Shown here piece after piece: positions 43,704 to 53,839 of a stretch of 64,000 bases of DNA. Each line of letters starts with the position of its first letter. Positions within the stretch are counted from its first letter, which is position 1. The position numbers were made by a program, and so were the translations under genes. The DNA is from Madurella fahalii (Eukaryota > Ascomycota > Sordariomycetes > Sordariales). Under the pieces are notes generated by a model that was given only the letters and a program-made list of their open reading frames with translations, had not been told where the DNA came from and did no database searches. The stretch spans positions 2,728,001-2,792,000 of the forward strand of contig CM056874.1 in assembly GCA_029876055.1 (NCBI GenBank), given 5' to 3'.

Positions 43704-45065
43704 TCACACCCCCTGCGCAGCCTCGCCGCCCGAGAATTTGGCCTCCTTCCTCGCTTTCCTCGCCTCCTTCTCCCTCTTCTTGGCCTGGTTCATACTCAGC
43801 GCCGGCTCCTGCGCCGCCCGCATCGCGCTCGCCAACGTCTCGGGCGTCACCTCGTCCAGCAGCAACTTCCCGAGCCCTCCCCGCCGCCACTCTTGGACCA
43901 CCCAGTCCGCGGCCGCCTCGAACGCCGGCTTCCCGCCCTTGCCGATCTTGCCCGTCCTCTTGGCCACGGCCGTCAGGAACTCGTACACATCGTTGGTCGG
44001 GCCCTTCATCCCAAACCTCTTGACATACCCCCCACCGTCACCGCCGCCGTGCAGGTTCAGGTTCAGATGGTACAGCAGATAATCCGCGAGCATCTCCATC
44101 CCGACCAGGCCGTCGCGCACGCAGCCCACCAGCGCCAGCTTGAGCATCGCCTCGGGGTCCGCGACGTAGGGCACAAACACGCCGGGGGTGTCGTACAGGA
44201 ACACCCCTTCCCCGAGACCCATCTCCCCGCCTCCGCCGGCTCGCCCCCCGTCCCGCGCGCCCCGCGCGTCCCCCTCGCCGCGCGCGATGCGCACCGGCGT
44301 GCCGATCTTGCGCGTCACCCCGGGCTGCGCCCCCGTCTTGGCCGCCTTGGGCAGGCCCATGCCCTTCCAGCGGAGCGCGTTGAGCAGCGTCGACTTGCCC
44401 GCGTTGGGCATGCCCACCACCATGGCGCGCAGGCCCGTCAGGGCGTCGCGCTCGCGCGCCACCGCCTTGATGGCGTCGAGCAGGTGGCCCAGCGCGTTGT
44501 TGCGCCGGTCCTCGGCGCCCGTGCCCAGGAAGAGCACGCGCCTCGCCGGCGGGGCTAGCGATGGTGGCGGTGGTGATGGTGATGGTGATGGTGATGATGG
44601 CGTCTGGCTGGAGGGTGGTGTCTGGGTCCGGGCCGGGCCCGGGTGCCCGTATCCCGGCCGCGTGTGGAAGCTGCGCAGGGTGCGGATGATGCGCGGCGAC
44701 GAGTCCGCTGGCCCCAGGTCGTGCTTGGTGTAGACTATGATGCGCGCGCGCGGCTCGCCGGACGACGACGTCGCGAGGGACTGCTCGAGCAAAGGGTTCC
44801 AGGAGGAGATGGGCACGCGGTAGTCGCGGCATTCGATGATCAGGCCGACGTTGGAGAGGGACTGGCGCATGCGCGCCAGCCCCGCGTGGTGGTGGCCGAG
44901 GAAGTAGGAGCGGTTGATGGAGGTGGAGACTTCGAAGGTTTGGCGTGGCTGGAAGGGGGTTGTGGAGGGGGAGACGGTGAAGACGGGGGCGGCTTTTGCG
45001 GCTGCCGCGGCCGACGCTGCCGACGCTGCCGCTTTGGTGGCGGTGGATATGGGGGTTGAAGCCAT
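43704..45065 (-). CDS. mtg1: Mitochondrial ribosome-associated GTPase, Mtg1 (YlqF/RbgA family)
   Basis: Circularly permuted GTPase needed for late assembly of the large mitochondrial ribosomal subunit, acting at the inner membrane on the matrix side. Single exon, 453 aa. The permuted motif order is clear: G4 TKHD at 113-116, then the G1 P-loop GMPNAGKST at 218-226, then G3 DTPG at 292-295. The core helix GHHHAGLARMRQSLSNVGLI and IECRDYRVPISSWNP at 57-91 is typical. The first 45 residues are Ala/Ser/Thr rich without acids, consistent with import. Two low-complexity inserts interrupt the domain: a Pro/Ser run at about 143-174, encoded by CACCAT repeats, and a Gly/Arg stretch before the DTPG motif. 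The C-terminus is a Lys/Arg-rich helix. Confidence 0.92.
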   Translation of the reverse strand: MASTPISTATKAAASAASAAAAAKAAPVFTVSPSTTPFQPRQTFEVSTSINRSYFLGHHHAGLARMRQSLSNVGLIIECRDYRVPISSWNPLLEQSLATSSSGEPRARIIVYTKHDLGPADSSPRIIRTLRSFHTRPGYGHPGPARTQTPPSSQTPSSPSPSPSPPPPSLAPPARRVLFLGTGAEDRRNNALGHLLDAIKAVARERDALTGLRAMVVGMPNAGKSTLLNALRWKGMGLPKAAKTGAQPGVTRKIGTPVRIARGEGDARGARDGGRAGGGGEMGLGEGVFLYDTPGVFVPYVADPEAMLKLALVGCVRDGLVGMEMLADYLLYHLNLNLHGGGDGGGYVKRFGMKGPTNDVYEFLTAVAKRTGKIGKGGKPAFEAAADWVVQEWRRGGLGKLLLDEVTPETLASAMRAAQEPALSMNQAKKREKEARKARKEAKFSGGEAAQGV

Positions 45066-47493
45066 CGTATAAGTGCGGCGGGTGAGACTCGGTGAGTGAC
45101 GCGGATGGTGAGATGGCGGCTACTGCATCAGTTTTTAAAGTCTAAAATATGATGTGAAATCTCATAATCTTGGTAAGTGCTCCGGTTGAGCGTAATATTA
45201 ATTTAGAAACGTATGTTGTTGAGTTTGCCAGTCACTTCGGAGTGAAACGAATTGATGAGTTGTGGTGGGACAATTTCTGATGTCGGATATCGAGAAGCTG
45301 CAGTTCATTAACGGGGGTTATGTTCGGATACAAGCATACTGCTTCACCACTACGCGCTTGGTTCTTTTTTAGTCCGTTTTGGTGATAGACAAGCACTTAG
45401 AGCGCAGATATAACAAAATCAATAACCTTATGATAGATATCAAGAAAGTCAAGCTCGGCGGTCCAGCGGCCTTCGAATCATCAGAACGGAGATGCGCACC
45501 CCGTCTCCGCTGTCATGCGCTTCGTTTGGGATCCCTCAGAGTCCGGTATCCAGCCAGTAGCAGCCATGTCGGCGGACCCAAAGCTAACTGGGCATCTATG
45601 ATAAGCCTCCATGGGGTGGGTATGAATGAGGCTGGTGGCCCGGAGGACAAACGGGCCAAGAACTGCAGGTGGAGAGACATTCCGACCGACGTTGAAGTGC
45701 AAGACGAAGCGGGCCGCTCGAAGACAGAGTTAGATGATTCCTCTATCCATGTCCTATCCGCCAACCCGGCCCAACTATTATTCCGTCAACCCATTGCACA
45801 ATCCCGACTCCACCGCTCTGCTTCTCTATTCTAGTGGTGATGGTGCGACTGATCTCCTGTCCGTGTACCGACCAGATAATGTGCCACTGACGTAATGCAC
45901 AGGCGAATCCTTGCCCGTTCCTGCATCCACCTGCGCCTGGCCCGCGTCCGCCAAGACTTTCTCCGGACTTCGGAACTACTCCCCGTCCGTTGCACATAAC
46001 CGAACTGTAAGTAGAGGTACAGCTTAACCTTAGGTTGCAATGCTAGAAATGCCGAGCTTGGATATCGGGACCTGTATTAGAGACCTGACATTTCCTCGTT
46101 GACTTGCACACTTTCGACAATAGCCACCCTTTACAGTGGATGGTCTAAATTCTAGAGGGTGTTAATCAAGTGTTGAAAGCAACATGATTACATCTTCTGC
46201 ATCAAAAGCTTCCTATAGTGGCGAGCTCAAGCCTTTCAGGCTCGTAGCACCTTCGCTCCGGGGGTGCTCAGCCTTCTCAGTTAGTTAGCCTGCAGACTTT
46301 CTCCACCTGCATGATGCCTCATGTGAAATTCGGGCTGAGCAGCAGTCAAGTGTGGGGCAGGGACAAGGAAAGTGATGTGTTAGCGAGCCAACGAATGGCC
46401 GTCTATAGCATTATTATCGTCAATGGCGTGGCTGCGGGTGCTAAGGCGGAGAAGGCATAACACAGAGAGCCCTTTTGATATGACGCGGTTCCCAGGATGT
46501 TGAAGCACCCGAGTAACAAGGGAGACGAAATCAACGAATAGTGCTAACGCGGTAGCAGAACTCTAGAAGGTCACAGGTTTGACCCATTCTCGCGAAGTAA
46601 AAAGCCCTGCGGGGTTCTTCGCAGCTGGCCACCTCCTTCCTGATGGAGGGGTTGACTGGCGAGCTTTTCGTAAAATACTTCCTCTTTTTTATTTTGCTTG
46701 CTGTATTTCTTAAATTTCCCCACACCTTTTCCTTTCGTTTTCTCGTATGTATTCTCACTTGTCTCACAGGAACCTGTGCTCTCTTTTCTTCGTCTTCTTC
46801 GTCTTCTCCTTCGTCTTCTTCTTTTCCCTTTTCCCTTTTCCTTTTTCCTTTTTCCTTTTTCCTTTTTCCTTTTTCCTTTTTCCTTTTTCCTTTTTCCTTT
46901 TTCCTTTTTCCTTTTTCCTTTTTCCTTTTTCCTTTTTCCTTTTTCCTTTTTTTTCTTCTTTCTTTCTAGTCATTCCCGCTAACAAAGACGATGTCCACCT
47001 AATATTATCCACCTGACGTAGTTCACACAAAATTCCCTGCCTCAACACCACGACCATAGCTACATTTGCCACCGACAGGAGAACGCTATCTCATTAGAAA
47101 TCCACGGTATGAGGGAACCATGCAGCACAAGTGCGGACGGTCGGCATGTAGGCCGCTGTTCGTCTTCCGCCGACGGAGACCGGCCACGGTCCAAACTCGG
47201 ATCTAGAGACGCTATTGGATGTATAGTATCTCAAAAGAGGAATGGTCGAACACCAAGCCCGAAACTCGCAAGATATATCCACTAGCGAGAATGTTTCCCC
47301 ATCCTTAGACTCGACATGTGCGCGCATCCCAATGGTACTTTACGCTAACCAGAGCCTGCGTGACTTGCGGCAGACCAAATTTGCCTTCATATATATACCA
47401 TTCCCAGCTCATTCTCCGACCGACCTGTTCTTCACCCCCTGGCACCACAAACCTACGTAAAAAGTAACCCCGTCATCAGGCCTACCTCGCAAC
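45066..47493. other. Intergenic, AT-richer, with a heptanucleotide repeat
   Basis: About 2.4 kb upstream of mtg1. The section 45120-46650 is less GC-rich than the coding parts and may hold decayed repeats, but I find no recognisable element. The CCTTTTT repeat (separate entry) lies at about 46826-46950. An ATATATATA string near 47389-47397 stands about 100 nt before the ORF at 47494. Confidence 0.45.
46826..46950. repeat. CCTTTTT heptanucleotide tandem repeat
   Basis: About 16-17 nearly perfect 7-nt units of CCTTTTT on the plus strand, preceded by a CTTCTTCGT-rich pyrimidine stretch. All three plus frames stay open as Phe/Ser/Leu/Pro heptapeptides; these are artefacts of the repeat. Confidence 0.9.
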
Positions 47494-48255
47494 ATGTGCT
47501 CCCCTGAAATGGCCAGGACGGCCCCACATATGGACGACGAAGTGGAAGGTGTGTTGCGGCTGGTCGGCCGCCACTGGAGCCACCAGGTCATCGGGAAAAT
47601 CGTATTGGTACTCGACGAGATCTACATGGAGCAGCACATTTACGTCAAAATTGTCGCGCAAGCCATCTTGCGCGGCGGCCAGGACCTGGACTCGCTCGAC
47701 TACGTCGCCATGATCATCGGCATCATGGCCTTTACCAATTGCGTCACCCCCTGCTCGTGGCCCACGGCAGCCTCCAAGCTGCCGGAGCCTCGAAAGGCAC
47801 ACATCTGCGAGTTCCTAGCCGATTTCAACCACCCCGAGAGGAATCCCATCTGGAGGAAGTACTTGCGGGGCCCGCTGCCATTATCGTTTTTGAAGCCTGC
47901 GCCGCCTCCAAGTCCGACAAGCCAGGCGGTCAAAAGCCTGAGCACCCGGAAGTCGACGACGAAGCGGCTACCGGGGGCACCCCCTCCTCCGAGCCTAAAC
48001 CCCGCCGAGAATATCCTCTTGGCACAACACGGTTCCGACGCTGACGACGAACGGGAAGATAGCAGTGGGAACGCCAAGACAAGAAAGAAACGTCTCAAGT
48101 GGTTGAGGCATCCTAGAAGACATTCCCAGCCGCGGCAACGGTCTCGTCACCGCCCCGGACTTGCCCAGGCCGTGGAGGCGCTTCTTGCCCGGTGGCCGCC
48201 GGTGGACGTTTTGAAACAGGTTGTCTCGCAGTCGTGGCCTCCTGGAAAATACTGA
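47494..48255 (+). CDS. Hypothetical protein, 253 aa
   Basis: Single open frame of unknown function. Residues about 12-80 look folded and helical (DDEVEGVLRLVGRHWSHQVI, VLVLDEIYMEQHIYVKIVAQ, LDSLDYVAMIIGIMAF), followed by LPEPRKAHICEFLADFNHPE. From about residue 135 the chain becomes Pro/Ser rich and then strongly basic (RKKRLKWLRHPRRHSQPRQR). The hydrophobic periodicity of the first third argues for real protein, but I recognise no family and cannot exclude a missed intron. The gap before the ATG has a TATA-like string about 100 nt upstream. Taken as probable lineage-restricted gene. Confidence 0.5.
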   Translation: MCSPEMARTAPHMDDEVEGVLRLVGRHWSHQVIGKIVLVLDEIYMEQHIYVKIVAQAILRGGQDLDSLDYVAMIIGIMAFTNCVTPCSWPTAASKLPEPRKAHICEFLADFNHPERNPIWRKYLRGPLPLSFLKPAPPPSPTSQAVKSLSTRKSTTKRLPGAPPPPSLNPAENILLAQHGSDADDEREDSSGNAKTRKKRLKWLRHPRRHSQPRQRSRHRPGLAQAVEALLARWPPVDVLKQVVSQSWPPGKY

Positions 48256-49280
48256 GATGGGGGGGTTGGCGGGGGTCTGGTTGAGTACGGTGTTGTCCCT
48301 GAATGAGCGAATCACTGTCGTTACTGTATGGGACTCGAAGGGCAGCACAGCGTGCCTGATAACACAACTTGGTGTAGGAAATAATAATGAAGTGATCTTT
48401 TCGCGCTATAGGAAATGTCTTACCAGATTGTAGCCCACCCAAAAATGGCTTGTACGCCAACTTTCCAAATCCTATCAGCCCATACCGCCTTCCAGTCTTC
48501 TCCTCCTCGATCACCGCAATTATCATCACCATCATGATAGTAGCTTACGTCTAGCATGTCTGAGCATCTGAGACTACAATGTGTAGCTGCCCAGGAAGAT
48601 AACGACAACGACAATGACGACGGCAACGACCACAGCTGCGACTGCGACAACGACAATGACAACAATAACAATCACGAATACGACAACAATGACAACAACA
48701 ACGATAGCGATAATAACAATGACAACGATAACAACAACAACGACGACTACAGCTGCGACTACAGCTAAATGGGCGTGGGCCAAAGTTGGGGAAATGTATG
48801 GTATGTAGGTGCACAAACCACTAGACCCCGATAAAACCATTCCTACAATACGAAAAGGCTCCCCAATAACAATAACACTAACAATATTCCTACAACCTAC
48901 CACTCAAAGATCACTCCAACCTACCAAAAGCCTCCCGAGCTCTTATAGACGACTCAGCACATCTTCTCATCTCCCAATTCTTAATAAAACCATCGACACG
49001 GTATATGCAATGTATGTGTATAATACATCAACCCCAACAAACCTCCACTGATAATTTCTATTTCCAGTGTAACCATGCAGAAACAATAATGCAATCCCGA
49101 TGTATGCCCAATCTGTACAACTTCCCTCGTCCCTTCACAGCTTCACTCCCCAATCTAAGTCAGGTACCTGATGTATCTCTGAACCCGGGACACCACCCCG
49201 CTCCCCATCTCTCTGGTCTCTATGCGGCGCAATGGATTCCCATACCGTCTCTACACCGACCGTCACTTCCTCAGCGACGC
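48256..49280. other. Intergenic with trinucleotide-rich stretch
   Basis: About 1 kb between the orphan ORF and the 3' end of the lipase gene. Contains the AAC/GAC/AAT repeat below; otherwise nothing recognised. Confidence 0.45.
48598..48770. repeat. Imperfect AAC/GAC/AAT trinucleotide tract
   Basis: About 170 nt of interspersed AAC, GAC, AAT and GAT triplets on the plus strand. It reads as Asp/Asn-rich, Thr-rich or Ile/Val-rich runs in the different frames. No gene structure around it, so I treat it as a degenerate microsatellite. Confidence 0.8.
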
Positions 49281-52002
49281 CTACGACGTCCTGCTTGACT
49301 GTAATCTCTTCCCTTCATCAGGGCTCCCAGCCAGAGTCGTCCCACCGACACCAGTCAGTCCAGCCTCGGCACCGCTCGTCGTAACACCTCCAACGGCTTT
49401 GCCTGTAAATCAATACCAAGTCAGCAAGCACCCTTCCCCAAATTAAACACAACTCTCAGAAGCACAGCCAACTCTGGCTTCTGACCGTACAACACAAAAA
49501 AGACAACCGAAAAAAAAAAAAAGCAAAAAAAAAAAAAAGAAAAGAAAAGAAAAAAGAAAAAAGAGAAAAAATCACTTACTAGCCCCCAAACTAATCCCCC
49601 TCACCAACCCGCCCCTCATCGACTCAGACAGACTGATCTGGCTGCCCCCAGTGCCCCTCCGTTTCGGCGGCGTCGCGGTCGGCGTGCTGCTACCGCCGGT
49701 ACTAGCAGTCATCTCTCTCGACAGGGGCGACGTCATGGACGGACTGACGGGGCTGGCCCCGGCGACAGCAGCAGCAACACCTGCGCTGTCATGCGGAGTA
49801 TCCGGGTCTCTACCCGCGCCAGCACCACGAGCCAGCACCGACACAGGCACGGCTGCGGCCGCGCCAAACTTGATGATCCTTTCACCGTGACGAGCCGATG
49901 GCGAAACATGAGACTGCAGGGTTGGGGGACTGCCGCTGATCTGTTGCCCCGCGACGAGCTCATCCGGCAGGCTGCCCAGGCTAGCCCTCGAGCTGCGGCG
50001 GGGGTTAGCGAGGCCGCACAGGCCGCCGGTGGGCGAGGAGATGTGGGTCTGAGCTTCGTATCGCTCGCGGAGACGAGGTTGTTGCTGTTGAGACGCGTGG
50101 TGCTGCATCATCGACGAGGAGCCGACCGGGCTCGGAGTCGGTGCATTTCTAGTCTCTGGTCTGGAAACTGACCCCGCCTCATCATCCTCTTCGTCCTGGT
50201 TACTCCCGCCGCCCACCGCAGTACTCACATCGCTATCATTCACATCACTCACCCACTTCATATGCTGCACTCCCTTCCCCTTCCCACCACTTCCCCCGTC
50301 CATACTCGCCATCCGTGATAATCCCAACCCCAACCCCAACCCGGAGTTCTCCCTCTTCACCCGATACCTCTCATACTCCTCCCGCGTGTGCTCGGCGCCC
50401 GTAAAACTCTCCAACGCGTCAAATACATGTCCAAACACCATGTCAGCCACATCCCTCGCCCACAAGAAATCCAAGTGCTCGTAATGTGGCACCTCGTTCG
50501 CAATCGTCTGGCTGGGCAACTCCCTCATCATAGCCTTGATATCCACCAGCGAATCCGACCCGCCATACACGAGCACGATGGGCGTCTTGATGTTGCGCGT
50601 GGGATACCGCGCCACTTTGGTGTAGCGCCTGCTCCGTGACGAAAGGGGCGAGAGCAACGGCGGGTGCACGTCGTCGTCGTACATCTGGAACGACTTATTC
50701 CGGATGATCTGAAACCAGTGTACGACCGACTTGGTCGACGTGAACGAGTACAGGTGCGGGTAGGCGGCGAGTTTCTGCGAGGTGCTGATGTTTTCGGTGC
50801 GCCAGTTGAAGAGGAACGAGAGGCCGAGGTCGATAAGCTTGGTGAAAAGTGGCGGGTAGAGGAGAGATTCCCACATGGCGGCCGAGCTGAGGATGGACCG
50901 GCGGCCGAAGAGGAGGAAGAGGACTTGTGGGGAGGCTTTGACCAGGGCGTCGACGACGCCGTTGGAGAGGCCGGCGGGGGACATGGCGGGCGCGAGGGCG
51001 ATGAAGACGTTGACTTGGTCATTGAGTTTGGGGTGGACGGCGAGACTGGCAAAGGCTTGGGCGGTGCCCTGCGAGAAGCCAATGTAGGAGAGGGACTCTT
51101 GACCCGTGGCTTCGAGGATGTAGCCGATGCTGTCGGGGATGTCGTGGAAGGCGAACTCGTCGATGGAGAAGTTCCAGAACTCGATAGAATTGGGGGAGGA
51201 GCGGATTGACTTCTTGGAGTACTTGTTCCCGCGGTTGTTGCCGAGCTGTCCTTAGTTAGCCTTGTTCGTCACATATCCCCTACTCTCAAAAGCACCCACC
51301 CAAACATCGAATCCCTTCTCCACGAGAACAAATGGTAGAGCGCGCTGCTCATCCGTTAAGCAAACCCACACCTCGCTGTTCATCAGCAGGCCGTGATGCA
51401 AGTACACGACACGCTTCTTGACGCTCTTCGGGCCGCGGTTGACCTTGGTGTCTTCCTCTCCCTTGCGCCATGCCAGCCGGTGCAGGCCAAGCAGATATCC
51501 ATCCTTCGTCTGTACGACATGTTCTTCGGCAGTGTATCCAAATGTGGCGCAGAGATCGACAAAGTCGGAGGCGTTACGGATCGAGGTCGAAATGGCTGCC
51601 CAGCTTCGCATTAGTATTCCGTTTTCCTGGTCCTCCGGGGAGACGCGAGACGAGACGGGAAGAGACGTACATTTCCTCCTCCGCTCCGCTCTTTTTTGTG
51701 CCGGAGTCGTTAACCTGTTGAACAGACGTCGGGATATGCCGTAGAAGAGTTCAAGCAGCCACGGCGCTGTATGGCGTTAGATGGATGGGTTGTTGGAGTG
51801 TTATCGAGCGGGGGAAGCTCACGTAGCGCAAGAGTGAAGATGCGGATAAAGGCTTCGAGTCCCACGAGGAAAAACGACCCGACAAGAGCGGTATATTCGG
51901 TGCTGCGAATGGGCAACCAAAGTTAGCAAAGGTGTAGACACGCAAGATGCAAGTTGCTGTCGTCTCTCACACGTTGAGTCGCCCAAGGAACGGGACAGGC
52001 AT
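49281..52002 (-). CDS. Membrane-anchored acid-lipase-type hydrolase (steryl ester / triacylglycerol lipase)
   Basis: Alpha/beta-hydrolase lipase of the Tgl1/Yeh1/Yeh2 type, which breaks down steryl esters or triacylglycerols at lipid droplets or the plasma membrane. Six exons: 52002-51971, 51902-51823, 51766-51671, 51595-51300, 51245-49580 and 49402-49281. They give 763 aa. A hydrophobic segment at about 13-36 (YTALVGSFFLVGLEAFIRIF) is the likely membrane anchor. The AB-hydrolase-lipase region (FGYTAEEHVVQTKDGYLLGL, VYLHHGLLMNSEVW, LGNNRGNKYSKKS) leads to the nucleophile Ser226 in GFSQG. The acid is about Asp399 (YGGSDSLVD) and the base about His425 (HYEHLDFLWA). About 300 disordered Ser/Gly-rich residues follow. 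The last, 177-nt intron is rich in T; ignoring it would end the protein early at 49572. Exons 5 and 6 join as SLGASKAVGG. Divergent from pet191. Confidence 0.9.
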
Positions 52003-52656
52003 CCTGGCAGCTCCCGCGAGGTTCTACCTCCACATTGGTGCTATTTCACGGATATGTCGAGCAGGAACTCGTTCACTGCGGGGCCCCCTTTGTTAAGGGT
52101 GGACTGAAGCTAGGTATGCGTAGGGCAGAGGCATCTCGGAACACTGGTACGATGTAAGGGTGAAGCTCCCGAACCGTTGATGAAACCCATGTTAAAATGA
52201 CCAGCAGTGGGGGAAAAGGTGAAACGAAGCGTCGTGATGTCACTGGTCACATGCAAAACCGTTGGTCAGCTGCGCCCGCCTCAAGTTTGCTGCGCGTGCC
52301 TCGCTATATTTCTAGAAACACTGCACCTGCACAGTAATTCAGATTGAGCATCGTGTCGCACGTGTCTGTCGTAGCATTGGGCATGGTGTGGCCGTCTTTC
52401 CCAACTGGATTGAGGGCAGGCCAAGGTACCACAGCGTTGAAATTACATTTGCTTTACGGTGGTAATCTTCACCGCAGCTTGGCACTGCGGAGTTCGGCCC
52501 GGGGGCGCTTATTGGCCGGGCCCAGTCGGTAGGGACCCACAGCTCATACCCGTTCGCGGCCCGAGCTCTCGGTGCTCATTCGAGCCCGCCAACTCTCGCT
52601 GGATCGCATTGCGCCGAGTCCCCGACCACGGGTTTGCAGCAGCTACATCAACGACA
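52003..52656. promoter_or_regulatory. Divergent promoter region between the lipase gene and pet191
   Basis: 654 nt separating two divergent start codons, so it must hold both promoters. No specific element stands out to me. Confidence 0.4.
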
Positions 52657-53119
52657 ATGCCGAGCTCATGTAAAGATATACGTGCGCGGCTTTCCGCCAA
52701 TCCCTTGACCAGTTCGGGAATAACTAACAGCGTCTGAAGGAGCCGCGCTGGCGCAATGCCTTCAGGAATCCGAGTGTGTCATGGTGCAGCGACACACGGC
52801 CGCCGAGTGCCTGCGCGAGCCCCTCGTCAACACCTTGCCAACCAAGTGCCAGCAGCTCAAGAAGGGCTTTGGCGAGTGCCGCCGCGGTATGATCGATATG
52901 CGCAAACGGTTCAGGGGCAACCAGCCCATTGCCTTCCGGCAGCTGGAGCAGACAGAAACCACGGGCGAGGGATACCAGCTGTACGCGGGCAAGTCGGCTT
53001 TCGCGGGCACACGGGGCGAGACGGACGGTAACAACAAAGACCCCAAGGATTGGAGGGAAGTGGAGAATGAAAAGTATAGGGCGGCCACAGCGGCTTCCGG
53101 CAACACGACCAAGCCATGA
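52657..53119 (+). CDS. pet191: Cytochrome c oxidase assembly protein Pet191/Coa5
   Basis: Small twin-CX9C protein of the mitochondrial intermembrane space required to assemble cytochrome c oxidase. Two exons, 52657-52681 and 52740-53119, flank a 58-nt intron with a CTAAC branch and an AAG acceptor. The joint reads SCKDIRAALAQCLQESECVM and the product is 134 aa. Cysteines are paired: Cys5/Cys15 (CKDIRAALAQC), then the ESECVMVQRHTAAEC pair, then CQQLKKGFGEC, as expected for oxidative folding through Mia40. The family signature TAAECLREPLVNTLPTKCQQ is intact, followed by RRGMIDMRKRFRGNQPIAF. The tail after about residue 80 is longer than in yeast, with YAGKSAFAGTRGET. Without the intron the N-terminus would be lost, which is why simple ORF calls miss the start. 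Confidence 0.93.
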
Positions 53120-53839
53120 CAAGAGCGATACCGGCGAGCTGAAGGGTATGGAATGCTGGCCCGTGGACAGGCGCCTTTCTGATCTGAGTGGATATGTGGT
53201 GCAATCCGGTGCAACGATGGGGGCCCGAGACCGATCGCAATCATGGACGTTTAACCGACTTTGAAACTGCGTTTCCGAGGCCTCTCCGACGGGCTTGGTG
53301 TACCGTTGAGGCCATGAAGACCGGCCAGCTGGGGGAAGGGCGGTCAGATGTATACTATCATGTATAATGAAATACCTAAATCTCATCAGCCCGGGGGATT
53401 AGGTCCCACACGATTGACAAGATCAGCAATCTGATGAGCCCCAACAAGTCCAAAGGTGTTCAGTAGGTGCGTAGCGAGTTGGGCTAAAGTACCAACCACG
53501 ATGTCGATCACGTTTGACGGCTGACTAACTGCCCTAAAGAAGACCCGACCTCGCGGCCGGCCCCGCCAAGCGGCGGCGGAGACAAAGCCCGGGGCACGGA
53601 TCCCATGGCCGTTCACCGCGTCATGACGACGGCGTAGTTAGTTGCAAAATACTGTTGGGTTAGAGGACAATGACTACTTGATGTTCCTCTTCAAACTCTT
53701 CGGGTTTAACTTTTGCACGGAAATCTGAATGAACACCAACATGGGGAGTGTGCATTCTTCTCTTACCAGACCGTAACGACCTTTGGCTATACGTATTCCC
53801 GCGTATTTACACGGCTTTTCAACGCGACATCATACGGCA
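53120..53839. other. Intergenic, no gene recognised
   Basis: 720 nt between pet191 and the polyphosphatase gene on the same strand. The frame of the latter is open back to about 53783 without an ATG. Nothing else supported. Confidence 0.45.

Noticed and set aside
46535..46600. tRNA-like stretch (GCTAACGCGGTAGCAGA ... GGTTTGACCC)
   Set aside because: The D-arm and B-box resemblance is partial, the anticodon stem does not pair and the T stem does not close; at most an old tRNA-derived fragment.
46643..46982. Phe-rich plus-strand ORFs and Lys-rich minus ORF
   Set aside because: Caused by the heptanucleotide repeat, which leaves all frames open.
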